Shown here piece by piece: positions 51,752 through 60,474 of a stretch of 64,000 bases of DNA. Position 1 is the first letter of the stretch; each line of letters begins with the position of its first letter. The notes under the pieces were generated by a model. That model had not been told where the DNA came from. It worked only from the letters and a program-made list of their open reading frames with translations, and made no database searches. The stretch comes from Thiohalophilus sp. GTDB taxonomy: Bacteria; Pseudomonadota; Gammaproteobacteria; UBA6429; Thiohalophilaceae. The DNA lies in assembly GCF_034522235.1 (NCBI RefSeq), contig NZ_JAXHLN010000003.1, forward strand, positions 496,001-560,000, written 5' to 3'. A program made the position numbers and the translations under genes.

Positions 51752-51780
51752 TTGACGTTATAACGTTATGATGCTGTAAT
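51752..51780 (+). promoter_or_regulatory. promoter with palindromic operator for the relB/relE-type pair
   Basis: TTGACG (51752-51757), 17-bp spacer, TGTAAT (51775-51780). The perfect 12-bp palindrome ACGTTATAACGT (51755-51766) overlaps the -35, and two more TTGACGT-like repeats precede it (cttgacgtcttgacgt). Antitoxin autorepression at this site is expected. Confidence 0.65.
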
Positions 51781-51807
51781 GTCCCTGCTTGATTGAGGAG
51801 GTGTGCC

Positions 51808-52041
51808 ATGGCGGAGCTTTCCAAACGTTCGACCATCTATTTCGATCCCCGGATTCATTCGGCGCTGCGGCTGAAGGCGGCGCACAGCCACCGCTCGGTG
51901 TCAGAGATTGTGAACGAGGCGGTGCGGGCCGCGCTGGCCGAGGATCAAGACGATCTGGCGGCGTTCGATGAGCGGGTGTCTGAACCGACCATGAGCTATG
52001 AGGCGTTACTCAAAGACCTCAAGGCCCATGGCAAGCTATAA
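51808..52041 (+). CDS. ribbon-helix-helix antitoxin (CopG/RelB-like)
   Basis: 77 residues. N-terminal RHH: KRSTIYFDPRIHSALRLKAA then HRSVSEIVNEAVRAAL; the acidic C-terminus (EDQDDLAAFDERVSEPTMSY) would wrap the toxin. GAGGAGG lies before the ATG, which is preferred over an upstream ATG at 51793. The toxin gene starts inside its last 14 bases. Confidence 0.88.
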   Translation: MAELSKRSTIYFDPRIHSALRLKAAHSHRSVSEIVNEAVRAALAEDQDDLAAFDERVSEPTMSYEALLKDLKAHGKL

Positions 52042-52291
52042 ACTGGTCGTTAAAAAATCCGTCGCAAAAGATCTGCGTCTCCTGCCCAAAAAAGACGTTG
52101 CGCGAATTCTTCGCTGCTTCGAATCGCTGAAGCGCAATCCCCGGCCGCCCGGTTGCGAGAAACTCTCCGGGCAGGCGCGCTATCGTCTGCGTCAGGGCGT
52201 ATACCGGATTATTTATGAAGTGATGGATACAAAACTGGTTGTCATAGTGGTCAAGGTCGGCCATCGCAAGGCGGTTTACAAGCGGGGTTAG
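52028..52291 (+). CDS. RelE/ParE-family toxin
   Basis: 87 residues: MASYKLVVKKSVAKDLRLLP, GCEKLSGQARYRLRQGVYRI and IYEVMDTKLVVIVVKVGHRK, the RelE-type core with conserved Arg residues and a C-terminal HRKxVY motif. Likely an mRNA interferase; a gyrase-poisoning ParE is the alternative. Overlaps the antitoxin gene by 14 bases. Confidence 0.88.
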   Translation: MASYKLVVKKSVAKDLRLLPKKDVARILRCFESLKRNPRPPGCEKLSGQARYRLRQGVYRIIYEVMDTKLVVIVVKVGHRKAVYKRG

Positions 52292-52708
52292 TGAGCTGGT
52301 ACTGGTACTTTTCTTTCGTTCTCTGGGAATTAACGCGGAGGGTCGCTCCCGGCGCACTGTAGAACCCCTTCGGGTTTCATTCAGCACTTCTTCGCTTTGC
52401 TCAGGTCGTCCTGCCTCCCGCGACACTTGTACATCCCTGTACATCGCGCAAAAAAGTTTATGCCCATTGTGTAGGCGCGGAGAACGCAGAGTTGAATAAT
52501 TATGTACAGGCAGTTAATTATGTGGCGTGGTCTTTGACAGGTAACGCCCGATACCGCGGAGTTTATGCCCGCAGGGTGCTATATCGGGCCTACGGAGCGT
52601 GGCTGGAGTCTGGATTCCGGCATTCGCCGGAATGACGAAACAGTTTTTACTCTGCGATCCTCTGCACCCAAACAACGGGCATAAACGCCTCTGCGTTGAA
52701 GCCTTTTA
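52292..52708. repeat. gene-free repeat tract between the toxin gene and pyrK
   Basis: Contains a CCCCTTCGGGTTTC hairpin also present in the repeat elements near 31.0 and 34.4 kb, TGCCTCCCGCGACACTTGTA (also near 26.2 kb, slightly different), the GCGGAGAACGCAGAGTTGAA block and a GCCCGATACCGC...ATATCGGGC REP-like palindrome (about 52546-52586). A TGGAGTCTGGATTCCGGCAT block follows. It is the fuller version of the duplicate at 51110. No gene or clear terminator. Confidence 0.7.
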
Positions 52709-53584
52709 TCAAAAAACAGCGTAAGCATCGAATACCGGCCCGTCCACGCAGACCCGTTTCATCGCCGGGCCGGTGTCGGTGTTGACCTGCAGCACGCAGC
52801 CGGCGCAGCCGCCGACGGCACAGGCCATGAACTCTTCCAGCGAGACCTGGCAGGGCAGGTCGTACTCTTTGGCCAGTCTGGCCACGGCTTCCAGCATGGG
52901 ATGGGGGCCGCAGCTGAAGATTTCCACTTCACTGCGTTCTTCGCCGCTCAGGGCATCGAGCCAGTGGCGGGCGAGATCGGTGACGTAGCCGTCATGGCAA
53001 CCGGGATACCCCTTTGTGCTGGTCAATCGCGAGGGGATGTTCCATTGCTCGGCCAGCGGCATGGCCGCGATGACCCCCTCGGGCATGCCGGGAATGATAA
53101 ATTCCGATGGCCGGCTTTCGAACGGGAACGGGACTTCCGATCCCAGGATCATGAACGGTTGATAGGTTTTATCGTTGCGCAGGGCGTCGGCGCAGAAGAT
53201 CATCGGCGGCATGCCGACCCCGCCGCCGATCAAAAGCGGCCGGGTCTTGTCTTGATGAAACTCGAACGGCTTGCCGATGGGGCCCATCAGGTTCAGCGTG
53301 TCGCCGTTTTCATGTTGCGCTAACAGCGCGGTGCCTTCGCCGAAGACTTTATACAGCAGATCGACGTAGCCCTTTTGCGCATCGACCCGCATGATGGAGA
53401 TGGGCCGGCGCATGGGGCGCAGGGCGTTGACGCTCAGGTGCACGAAGCTGCCGGGCAGGGCATGGGCGGCAATCTGCGGCGCCTGCAGGCGCAGGGTGTA
53501 TTGATCGCCGGCGTGGGCGTCGTGTTCGAGGATCTCGGCTTCTTCGACAAAAATGGTATCGCGATGGGCTCGGGCGGCGTTCAC
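52709..53584 (-). CDS. pyrK: dihydroorotate dehydrogenase electron transfer subunit (PyrK-like)
   Basis: 291 residues, ferredoxin-reductase-like. FAD-binding RRPISIMRVDAQKG and GEGTALLA, NAD-binding LLIGGGVGMPPMIFCADALR and IFSCGPHPMLEAVARLA, then a 2Fe-2S cluster CAVGGCAGCVLQV ... VC near the C-terminus. PyrK normally pairs with a class 1B PyrD, which is not in this window; the protein may serve another oxidoreductase. 4-bp overlap with pyrC'. Last gene of the long leftward operon. Confidence 0.88.
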   Translation of the reverse strand: MNAARAHRDTIFVEEAEILEHDAHAGDQYTLRLQAPQIAAHALPGSFVHLSVNALRPMRRPISIMRVDAQKGYVDLLYKVFGEGTALLAQHENGDTLNLMGPIGKPFEFHQDKTRPLLIGGGVGMPPMIFCADALRNDKTYQPFMILGSEVPFPFESRPSEFIIPGMPEGVIAAMPLAEQWNIPSRLTSTKGYPGCHDGYVTDLARHWLDALSGEERSEVEIFSCGPHPMLEAVARLAKEYDLPCQVSLEEFMACAVGGCAGCVLQVNTDTGPAMKRVCVDGPVFDAYAVF

Positions 53585-54864
53585 AGGTTCACCTGATAAA
53601 CGGACTGGCCGGCCAGCAGGGTGTGGCTGACCCGGCCCTGCATTTCCCAGCCGAGAAACGGGGTGTTTTTTCCGCAGCTGGCGAGCGTGTTGTAATCCAC
53701 GGTCCAGCGCTCCTGCGGATCGAAGATGCAGACATCGGCGCGGTCGCCGACGCCCAGGCGCCCGCCGTCGATACCGAGAATCCGGGCCGGCTCGCTGGTG
53801 ATGCGGGCGATGGCCTCGGACAGGGACAGGACCTTTTCCCCGGCCAGGCGCAGGGTCAGCGGCAGCAGGGTCTCCAGCGCCGAGATGCCCGGATCGGTTT
53901 CACAAAACGGCGCCAGCTTGGCGTCGGCATCGTGCGGCTGATGACAGGAGCTGATGGCGTTGATGGTGCCGCTGCCCAGCCCGGCGCGCAGCCCGTCTTT
54001 ATCCCGCTGGGTGCGCAGCGGCGGGATGACGTGACAGGCGCTGTTGAAATCGCCGATGTCCATCTCGGTGAGATAGAGCTGGTGCGCGGCCACATCGATG
54101 GAGACCGGCAGGTTGTCATGCCGGGCGCGGGCGATCTTCTGAATCGATTGGGCGCAGCTCAAATGCATGAAGTGCGCGCGCACGCCGGTCTGCTCGATCA
54201 GCATCAGATCCCGGGCCACCGCCACGGTCTCGGCCGACTCGGGAATGCCGGGCAGGCCCAGGCGGGTGCTGATCGCCCCTTCATGGGCGCAGCCTTTGTT
54301 GCTCAGCCAGGGATCGTTGGCGTAGATGAACACCGTCAGATTGAAGTTGGCGGCATATTCGAGCGCGCGGCGATAGACCAGGGTGTTGTTCAGGGGCTGC
54401 AGGGCGTTGCTGACCGCGATGCAGCCGCCCTCGCGCATCAGCTCTTCCATCTCGCTCAGATGCTCGCCCTGTAACTGCACGGTCAGGGCGCCCAGGGTGA
54501 CCACCCGGGCGTAGCCGGCCTGGCGGGCGCGGTGATGGATCAGCTCAGAGACCGCGGGGGTGTCGATAATGGGATCGGTATCCGGCTGCACGCACAAGGT
54601 GGTGATGCCGCCGGCGGCGGCCGCGCGAGTTTCGCTGGCGATGGTGGCCTTGTGCTCCTGGCCCGGTTCGCGCAGGCGGGCATTGAGATCCACCAGCCCG
54701 GGGATGACGATCTGATCCGTGGCGTCGATTACCTGATCGGCGCTAAAGCCGTCCGGGGCCTGATCGATGGCGACTACCTGACCGTCGGCGATGTACAGAT
54801 CGTGGCGACCGTCGAGACCGTTGGCCGGGTCGATGAGGCGGCCGCCTTTGATATGAATGCGCAT
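53581..54864 (-). CDS. pyrX: dihydroorotase-like PyrC' (probably non-catalytic)
   Basis: 427 residues, amidohydrolase fold. The metal-binding HxH of active dihydroorotases is replaced: IPGLVDLNARLREPGQE has Asn and Arg where DLHVHLREPG is expected. The DHAPH-type Asp motif is also altered (SSCHQPHDADA), although other His residues (FMHLSC; VAAHQLYL) remain. This is the hallmark of PyrC', the structural partner needed for ATCase assembly in Pseudomonas. The catalytic dihydroorotase must be elsewhere in the genome. It overlaps pyrB by one base. Confidence 0.92.
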   Translation of the reverse strand: MRIHIKGGRLIDPANGLDGRHDLYIADGQVVAIDQAPDGFSADQVIDATDQIVIPGLVDLNARLREPGQEHKATIASETRAAAAGGITTLCVQPDTDPIIDTPAVSELIHHRARQAGYARVVTLGALTVQLQGEHLSEMEELMREGGCIAVSNALQPLNNTLVYRRALEYAANFNLTVFIYANDPWLSNKGCAHEGAISTRLGLPGIPESAETVAVARDLMLIEQTGVRAHFMHLSCAQSIQKIARARHDNLPVSIDVAAHQLYLTEMDIGDFNSACHVIPPLRTQRDKDGLRAGLGSGTINAISSCHQPHDADAKLAPFCETDPGISALETLLPLTLRLAGEKVLSLSEAIARITSEPARILGIDGGRLGVGDRADVCIFDPQERWTVDYNTLASCGKNTPFLGWEMQGRVSHTLLAGQSVYQVNL

Positions 54865-55844
54865 CAGGCTTCCCCCTCCTCGCCGGATGGTTTACGGCCC
54901 AGCACCACCGACATGACCGCCATGCGCACCGCGATGCCGTTGCTGACCTGTTCCAGGATCACCGATTGCGGACCGTCGGCGACGCTGGATTCGATCTCCA
55001 CGCCGCGATTGATGGGACCGGGATGCATGACGATGGCGTCGGGTTTGGCCAGCGCCAGTTTCTCCTGGGTCAGGCCGTAGGTCTGAAAGTATTCGAGCTC
55101 ACTGGGCAGCAGCGCGCCGTCCATGCGCTCACGTTGCAGGCGCAGCATGATCACCACGTCCACGTCCTTCAGTCCCTCGCGCACATCGTTGTAGACGTGC
55201 ACGCCCATCTGCTGCAGATAGGGCGGGATCAGGGTGCACGGGCCGATGGCGCGGACCTCCGGTACGCCCAGGGTGTTGAGCGCGTGGATCTGCGAGCGGG
55301 CCACCCGCGAGTGCATCAGATCGCCGACGATGGCCACCCGCAGCGCGGTGAAGTCGGGCTTGTGCCGGCGAATGGTGAACACATCCAGCATCGCCTGGGT
55401 CGGGTGCGCATGGCGCCCGTCGCCGGCGTTGATAATACTGATATGCGGCGCCACGTGCTGGGCGATGAAGTGCGCCGCGCCGCTTTGTTCGTGGCGCACC
55501 ACGAACATGTCGCAGTGCATCGCCTCCAGGTTATGCAACATATCCAGCAGGCTTTCGCCCTTGCTGGTGGAGGAGGTGCTGATGTTGACGTTGAGCACAT
55601 CAGCCGAGAGACGCTTGGCGGCCAGCTCGAAAGTGGTGCGGGTGCGGGTGCTGGATTCGAAGAACAGGTTGACGATGGTCTTGCCGCGCAACAGCGGGAC
55701 TTTTTTGACCGGCTGGTTGCCGACAGTGATAAAATTTTCGGCGGTATCGAGGATCTGGGTGAGGGTCTCGCGTTTGTGCCCTTCAATGGTCAGAAAATGG
55801 CGCAACTGGCCCTGACTGTCGCATTGAATATCCTGCCGCTTCAT
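54864..55844 (-). CDS. pyrB: aspartate carbamoyltransferase catalytic subunit
   Basis: First committed step of pyrimidine synthesis, 326 residues. Carbamoyl phosphate motif [27 protein letters not shown] region ([11 protein letters not shown]) and aspartate-domain MLRLQRERM. No pyrI is present. The adjacent PyrC' implies a Pseudomonas-type PyrB-PyrC' dodecamer. 4-bp overlap with pyrR. Confidence 0.96.
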   Translation of the reverse strand: MKRQDIQCDSQGQLRHFLTIEGHKRETLTQILDTAENFITVGNQPVKKVPLLRGKTIVNLFFESSTRTRTTFELAAKRLSADVLNVNISTSSTSKGESLLDMLHNLEAMHCDMFVVRHEQSGAAHFIAQHVAPHISIINAGDGRHAHPTQAMLDVFTIRRHKPDFTALRVAIVGDLMHSRVARSQIHALNTLGVPEVRAIGPCTLIPPYLQQMGVHVYNDVREGLKDVDVVIMLRLQRERMDGALLPSELEYFQTYGLTQEKLALAKPDAIVMHPGPINRGVEIESSVADGPQSVILEQVSNGIAVRMAVMSVVLGRKPSGEEGEA

Positions 55845-56347
55845 TTGCTCTCCTGTATCAACAGCACCAGCGGGTCCGGTCCGGTCAGCTTCACATGCTG
55901 GTGTGCGGCCAGGTTCAGGCGCTCGCCGGCCACCTCCGCGCAGACAGGCAGTTCGCGACCGCTGCGCTCGACCAGCACTGCCAGGATGATCGAGGCGGGC
56001 CGGCCGTAGTCGAAAATTTCGTTCATGGCGGCGCGGATGGTGCGCCCGGTGTGCAGCACATCGTCGACCAGGACAATATGCCGGTCATCGACCGAAAACG
56101 GCAGGTTGGACGGCTCCACCTGCGGGTGCAGACCAATGCGGGTGAAATCGTCGCGATAGAAAGTAATGTTGAGTGTGCCCAGCGGTTGTTCGGGCCTGAG
56201 CTGCTGATGGATCTGCTCGGCGATCCAGGCGCCACCGGTGTGGATGCCGATGATGGCGGGATCGCTGATATGCCGTGAGTCGAGCAGGGATTGCAGATTG
56301 CCGGCCATCTGGCTCAGCAGGGTCTGGACATCACGGGTTTCGCTCAT
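55841..56347 (-). CDS. pyrR: PyrR bifunctional regulator/uracil phosphoribosyltransferase
   Basis: 168 residues, type I PRTase fold with the PRPP loop [17 protein letters not shown]. PyrR of Gram-positives attenuates pyr mRNA; in pseudomonads the homologue's role differs. No PyrR-binding leader is recognised here because the gene is internal to the operon. Overlaps ruvX by 17 bases. Confidence 0.94.
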   Translation of the reverse strand: MSETRDVQTLLSQMAGNLQSLLDSRHISDPAIIGIHTGGAWIAEQIHQQLRPEQPLGTLNITFYRDDFTRIGLHPQVEPSNLPFSVDDRHIVLVDDVLHTGRTIRAAMNEIFDYGRPASIILAVLVERSGRELPVCAEVAGERLNLAAHQHVKLTGPDPLVLLIQESK

Positions 56348-56807
56348 GTTGTTCCGTCGGTTGCTGGTCGAACCAGCTTTGCAGTATCAGTTGCGCGGCC
56401 ACCTGATCGATATCTTCGGGATCATTGCGGCCGGCTCCATTGTGCGAGCGTTCTTCGAGCAGTTGTTCGGCCTCGTAGGAGGTGAGCCGCTCGTCCACCA
56501 GCTCGACGGGCAGATTGTAACGCCCTTTGAGCTGATTACCAAAGCGTCTTGCGCGCCGGGTCATGTCCTGGTCTTCCCCCTCCAGGGTCAGGGGCAGGCC
56601 GACAACGAGCAAATCGGGCTGCCACTCGGCGATGAGCCGGGTAATGGCGTCCCAGTCGGGTTTGTCGGTCTTGCGACTGAGGGTGGTGAGCGGGGCGACG
56701 CTGCGGGTGACTTCCTGACCGACCGCCACACCGATGCGCCGGGTGCCGTAGTCGAACCCCAGCAGGGTTCTTGGTCGGTTACGGGGCCGGTTTATGGGCC
56801 GGCTCAC
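56331..56807 (-). CDS. ruvX: Holliday junction resolvase-like RuvX (YqgF)
   Basis: 158 residues, RNase H-like: LLGFDYGTRRIGVAVGQEVT, DLLVVGLPLTLEGED, LVDERLTSYEAEQLL and DIDQVAAQLILQSWF. Thought to process pre-16S rRNA. GTG start overlaps the yqgE stop (GTGA), giving a normal length; the longer reading runs over yqgE. Confidence 0.94.
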   Translation of the reverse strand: MSRPINRPRNRPRTLLGFDYGTRRIGVAVGQEVTRSVAPLTTLSRKTDKPDWDAITRLIAEWQPDLLVVGLPLTLEGEDQDMTRRARRFGNQLKGRYNLPVELVDERLTSYEAEQLLEERSHNGAGRNDPEDIDQVAAQLILQSWFDQQPTEQHERNP

Positions 56808-57367
56808 GCGTGGCCCACGTCCGTCGACAGGGTGGTGATGTCCACGCCGAGTCCCGCCGCGGCGGCGCTCCAGCGTTTTTCTACCGGGTAGTCGAAAATG
56901 ATCCGGCTGTCGGCCGGGCCGTTCAGCCAACTGTTGCTCCCCAGCTCTTCTTCCAGCTGGCCCTCGCCCCAGCCGGCATAGCCCAGGGCGATCAGAAACT
57001 GCTGCGGCCCCACGCCGCCGGCGATGGCATCGATGATGTCCTGGGACATGGTCAGTCCCACCTCGGGGGTGACTTCCAGGGTGCTGTCCCATTCACCCAG
57101 CGGGGTGTGCAGCACAAAGCCGCGCTCCAGCTGGACCGGACCGCCCTGATAGATCGGCGTGTCGGCCAGCTCCGGCTCGGTCACCTCGATGCTGAGCTGT
57201 TCGGCCAGATCGGTGAGGGTCAGATCGGTGGACCGGTTGATAATGATGCCCAGCGCGCCCTGCGGGTTGTGCTCGCACAGATAGGTGACCGTGTGCTCAA
57301 AGTTGGGATCCGCCAGGCTCGGCATGGCGATGAGAAAGTGGTTACTCAGTTGGGCGATGTAACTCAT
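56804..57367 (-). CDS. yqgE: YqgE/AlgH family protein (UPF0301)
   Basis: 187 residues: NHFLIAMPSLADPNFEHTVT, LGIIINRSTDLTLTDLAEQL, LYGGPVQ-type segment (IYQGGPVQLERGFVLH) and LIALGYAGWGEGQLEEEL, all standard. Function unresolved; AlgH affects alginate output in Pseudomonas. Conserved neighbour of ruvX. Confidence 0.95.
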   Translation of the reverse strand: MSYIAQLSNHFLIAMPSLADPNFEHTVTYLCEHNPQGALGIIINRSTDLTLTDLAEQLSIEVTEPELADTPIYQGGPVQLERGFVLHTPLGEWDSTLEVTPEVGLTMSQDIIDAIAGGVGPQQFLIALGYAGWGEGQLEEELGSNSWLNGPADSRIIFDYPVEKRWSAAAAGLGVDITTLSTDVGHA

Positions 57368-57409
57368 GGTTCAAGTATCGGGCAGGATGGCGATACAGAC
57401 AAGTTGCAT

Positions 57410-58312
57410 CTAGCGCGTTAACCCCAGCATTGATCCGCTTTTAAATTGCCAGATCCGCGGAATGTGCAGCACGTCGGTGTCCTCCAGGATCGCCTCGGTC
57501 AACGGCGGAAACGGCGCGGCCAGGCGCACGATATTCTCCGCCGCCTCATCCAGTACCTCATGGCCGGACGAGCGCAACACGCGTACCGACTTGAGCGTCC
57601 CGTCCGGGTTGATGGCGACATCCAGCAGCAGATCGCCGGTGATGTCGTTACGCACTGCTTCCTCGGGGTAGTTGAGATTGCCGATCCGTTCGACCTTGGC
57701 GCGCCAGGCATCGAGATAGGCGGCAAAGCGGTGTTCGCGGGCCTTGGCGCCGCGCACGTAGGTCTCGCGCGGGGTGATCTGATAGGCCTTTTTCATGTCG
57801 TCGATCTCGGCGCTGATCTCGGCAATCTGCCGGCTGCGCTCATACAGCTGGGCGGCGGTGACGTCCGTCGGCCGGGGCGGCTCCTCGATCTGTTGCGGCT
57901 CGCTGTCGACCTTGTCCGGCGCCTGTTTGGCGCTCATCACTTCCTGCCGGGATTCCTGTTCCGGCATGGGGGGCGGTGCGAGGGCCCGGCGGCTGTCGGG
58001 GGCCATACCGCTCTCCTCGGTCGGCAGCGGGTTGGAGAACGGGCTGCTGTCGCGGACCTTTTCCTGCACGTTGCCGCCGCCTTCCTGGTTGGCCTGGGCC
58101 AGATATTCGGCGTCCTCCGGATCCGTCTTCGATTCGTTATGCACCAGGGTGACTTCCATGGTGGTCAGGGCGTCATTGGCATCGGGATCGGTCAGATCGA
58201 AGCCCACCCCGAGAATGAGAATCGCGTGCACCGCCAGCGCCAGGAACAGGGTCATCCCGAACCGATCGCCATGGGTTACCGTGCTTGAATTGTCGCGTAC
58301 CACTTCAGTCAT
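57410..58312 (-). CDS. tonB: TonB-like energy transducer
   Basis: 300 residues. One N-terminal membrane anchor (GMTLFLALAVHAILILGVGF, about 19-38), a long Glu/Pro/Gln-rich periplasmic linker, and a C-terminal TonB domain (about 215-290): IGNLNYPEEAVRNDITGDLL, INPDGTLKSVRVLRSSGHEV. Equivalent in place to tonB3 of P. aeruginosa, which has been tied to type IV pilus assembly and twitching. No exbBD beside it. Confidence 0.92.
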   Translation of the reverse strand: MTEVVRDNSSTVTHGDRFGMTLFLALAVHAILILGVGFDLTDPDANDALTTMEVTLVHNESKTDPEDAEYLAQANQEGGGNVQEKVRDSSPFSNPLPTEESGMAPDSRRALAPPPMPEQESRQEVMSAKQAPDKVDSEPQQIEEPPRPTDVTAAQLYERSRQIAEISAEIDDMKKAYQITPRETYVRGAKAREHRFAAYLDAWRAKVERIGNLNYPEEAVRNDITGDLLLDVAINPDGTLKSVRVLRSSGHEVLDEAAENIVRLAAPFPPLTEAILEDTDVLHIPRIWQFKSGSMLGLTR

Positions 58313-58814
58313 GCAGACGTTTTACCACCTTCTGGGTAATTATACCGTTGACCAGTCCCACCAGCACGGCAAAGGTCAGCAAAACCGGAAACAGTCTCCA
58401 GATCCCCGCATGCGGGACAAACCACCCCCAGGCGAGCAGGAACTGACCGCTGATATGGGCCATGGCCGCGGCCAGGCTGTACCCGACCGGCCCGAAACCG
58501 GTGCCGGGCAGGCGGGTCATGGGCCAGAGGATCAGCAACGAGGCCAGCGCGCCGGCCAGCGACAGCATGAAAGTGGGTGATAAAAAGGTGCCCAGCAACA
58601 GGCTGCCCACCAACACCCGCAGCAGACTGATCCAGGCCGCCGTCGACCAGCCGTACAGGCACAGCACGCAGATGGTAATAATATTGGCAAAGCCTGGCTT
58701 GAAACCGGGCAGCGGACTGGGCAACAGCGCCTCCAGAATATGGATCGACACCGCCGCCGCCGCCAGCCAGGCAATACGGTGATCTTCGGCAGTGGGCTTT
58801 AACTCGAGTTTCAA
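58305..58814 (-). CDS. Gx family membrane protein (HepI-like ECF-type)
   Basis: 169 residues, five to six helices. Annotated in other genomes as Gx transporter or heptaprenyl diphosphate synthase component I; the PSPLPGFKPGFANIITICVL motif is characteristic. Such genes cluster with apbE and NusG_II-domain genes in flavinylation/electron-transfer loci, as here. Overlaps tonB by 8 bases. Confidence 0.85.
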   Translation of the reverse strand: MKLELKPTAEDHRIAWLAAAAVSIHILEALLPSPLPGFKPGFANIITICVLCLYGWSTAAWISLLRVLVGSLLLGTFLSPTFMLSLAGALASLLILWPMTRLPGTGFGPVGYSLAAAMAHISGQFLLAWGWFVPHAGIWRLFPVLLTFAVLVGLVNGIITQKVVKRLHD

Positions 58815-59038
58815 TGTTGAGGTTACGGGGTAACTGAAAAAAAGAGCTTAACGCAGAGACAGGGGGAATGTTGAGTTTTTAATGTTGAATGTTGAATGTT
58901 GAATGTTGAATTAATAGTTCACCGCACCAGTGGCCTGATAAATTTGCTTGATGTTTCCGTATTCCCCGGCATAAAAATTCAAAACTTACAATTCAACATT
59001 CAAAATTGCTTTTCGTCTCTCTGCGGTGAAAAATGTTT
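58815..59038. repeat. ATGTTGA heptamer array and inverted copies
   Basis: Four perfect tandem ATGTTGA units (58882-58909) follow an imperfect one, and an inverse AATTCAACATTCAAAA lies near 58990. Just outside are CGCAGAGAC (58852) and GTCTCTCTGCGGTG (59018) arms. A second, unrelated 7-bp repeat family, placed inside what is otherwise a continuous operon. Confidence 0.85.
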
Positions 59039-59398
59039 TCAAAAGGCAATCGCGTCGAAGCGGCCCTGGCCGCCCTGGATCTGGATATGGATGCCGTTGG
59101 GCAGACAGGCGATGACGTCGTCGGCCTGCTGCATCCAGCCGGCATGGATGCAGAACTTGCCGGTACAGGGCGAGGATTGAAAACGGGCCCGCCCCTGGTC
59201 GATCTCGATTATGCTGTCGCCCAGCTTGCCCGGCACGCTCAGGGTGGCCGGTTCATCCAGTGCATGGCGTTCATAGAGTGTATTGTCCCGGTAGATTTCC
59301 ACCAGGGTGCCGGGCGCGGACGGTTGCCAGGCCAGGTAATAACTGAGCCCGGCCGCCAGCAAGGCCATGACTACCACGGCCTTGTCGGCCAGGGTCAT
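59039..59398 (-). CDS. NusG domain II-containing protein
   Basis: 119 residues with one N-terminal membrane helix (AVVVMALLAAGLSYYLA) and a NusG_II beta-domain outside: VEIYRDNTLYERHALDEPAT ... SSPCTGKFCIHAGWMQQADD VIACLPN. The three Cys and the CxxxxC pattern are typical of the extracytoplasmic NusG_II proteins found next to apbE. 4-bp overlap with apbE. Confidence 0.9.
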   Translation of the reverse strand: MTLADKAVVVMALLAAGLSYYLAWQPSAPGTLVEIYRDNTLYERHALDEPATLSVPGKLGDSIIEIDQGRARFQSSPCTGKFCIHAGWMQQADDVIACLPNGIHIQIQGGQGRFDAIAF

Positions 59399-60474
59399 GG
59401 CAACGCCTGAATCACGGTGTCGAGCCCATCATCCTGCAGCTCGATACGTTCAGCCATCGACGGGGTCATGTATACCCGGCCCTGTTTGTCGATCAACATC
59501 ACCTGTTCGATGCCCATGTCCCGGGCGATTTGCGGCCACTGCCCGGGCCCGGCGATAAACAGCGCCGTGGCGGCGGCGTCGGCGGTGGCGCCGTCGTGGT
59601 GAATGACGGTCACGGAGGTGGTCTGATCCGCCGGATAGCCGGTGCGCGGGTCGAGGATATGGTGGTAACGTTTGCCGCCATATTCGAAATAGCGTTCATA
59701 ATCGCCCGAGGTAAAGACGGCTTCGTTATGTCGCACGTCGAGCCGGGCGATGATGCACTCGGCCTGGTTCTTTTCCTGACATTGCGTGAGTGGATCGCGC
59801 ACGCCGATGTGCCAGGGGCGATCGCCGTGACGGCCGATGGCCTTGAGATCGCCGCCGGCGTTGACCATGGCATGTTCGATGCCGATGGACTGCAGATAGT
59901 CGATACTGCGTTCCACCGCCTCGCCCTTGGCAATGGCCCCCAGGTCGAGACGTACGGCGGGGTTATCGTTACTGATGCGTACGTCGTCGATCTTGATGTC
60001 GCTGACCTGCGGGTTCTGTGCCAGCAGTTCGTCGATCTCTTCCTGGCGCGGCGGGAAGTTGGCGAACAGATCCTCCTGGTGGAAACCCCACAGGGCGATC
60101 AGTTTCCCCATGGCCGGGTTAAACAGGCCGTGGCTCTTGCGACTCAATTCCCGGGATTTTTCGATTAGCGGCAAGACCGAGATGTTGCCGGTAAACTCAC
60201 CGGTCATTCCCAGCAACTGGTTGGTGCGGCCCATGGGGCCGGGGCGCCAGGGATGCCAGGCCTCGTGCATGAAGCTCAGATCCTCGGCCACGGCGTCGAT
60301 CGCCGCGTTGGCTTTTTCCTCTTCCACGTCCCACAGGGTGATGGTGACCAGGGTGCCGAACACCATCATGGTGGTCTTGTGTGCTTCGGGTTCGGGTTGT
60401 TGCTGGCAGGCGGCCAGCAGGAAAACGAAAATAAAACTGCTAAACAGGGCTTTACAACGGATCATGATGTTCAC
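59395..60474 (-). CDS. apbE: FMN transferase ApbE, lipoprotein
   Basis: 359 residues. Lipobox FLLAAC after an N-terminal signal, then ApbE: MVFGTLVTITLW, GLFNPAMGKLIALWGF, LDLGAIAKGEAVERSIDYL, VNAGGDLKAIG, HHILDPRTGYPA and the Mg-binding TADAAATALFIAGP. It attaches FMN covalently to Thr/Ser of redox proteins in the periplasm. The GTG start overlaps the gshB stop (GTGA); an ATG nine bases in is the alternative. Confidence 0.93.
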   Translation of the reverse strand: MNIMIRCKALFSSFIFVFLLAACQQQPEPEAHKTTMMVFGTLVTITLWDVEEEKANAAIDAVAEDLSFMHEAWHPWRPGPMGRTNQLLGMTGEFTGNISVLPLIEKSRELSRKSHGLFNPAMGKLIALWGFHQEDLFANFPPRQEEIDELLAQNPQVSDIKIDDVRISNDNPAVRLDLGAIAKGEAVERSIDYLQSIGIEHAMVNAGGDLKAIGRHGDRPWHIGVRDPLTQCQEKNQAECIIARLDVRHNEAVFTSGDYERYFEYGGKRYHHILDPRTGYPADQTTSVTVIHHDGATADAAATALFIAGPGQWPQIARDMGIEQVMLIDKQGRVYMTPSMAERIELQDDGLDTVIQALP

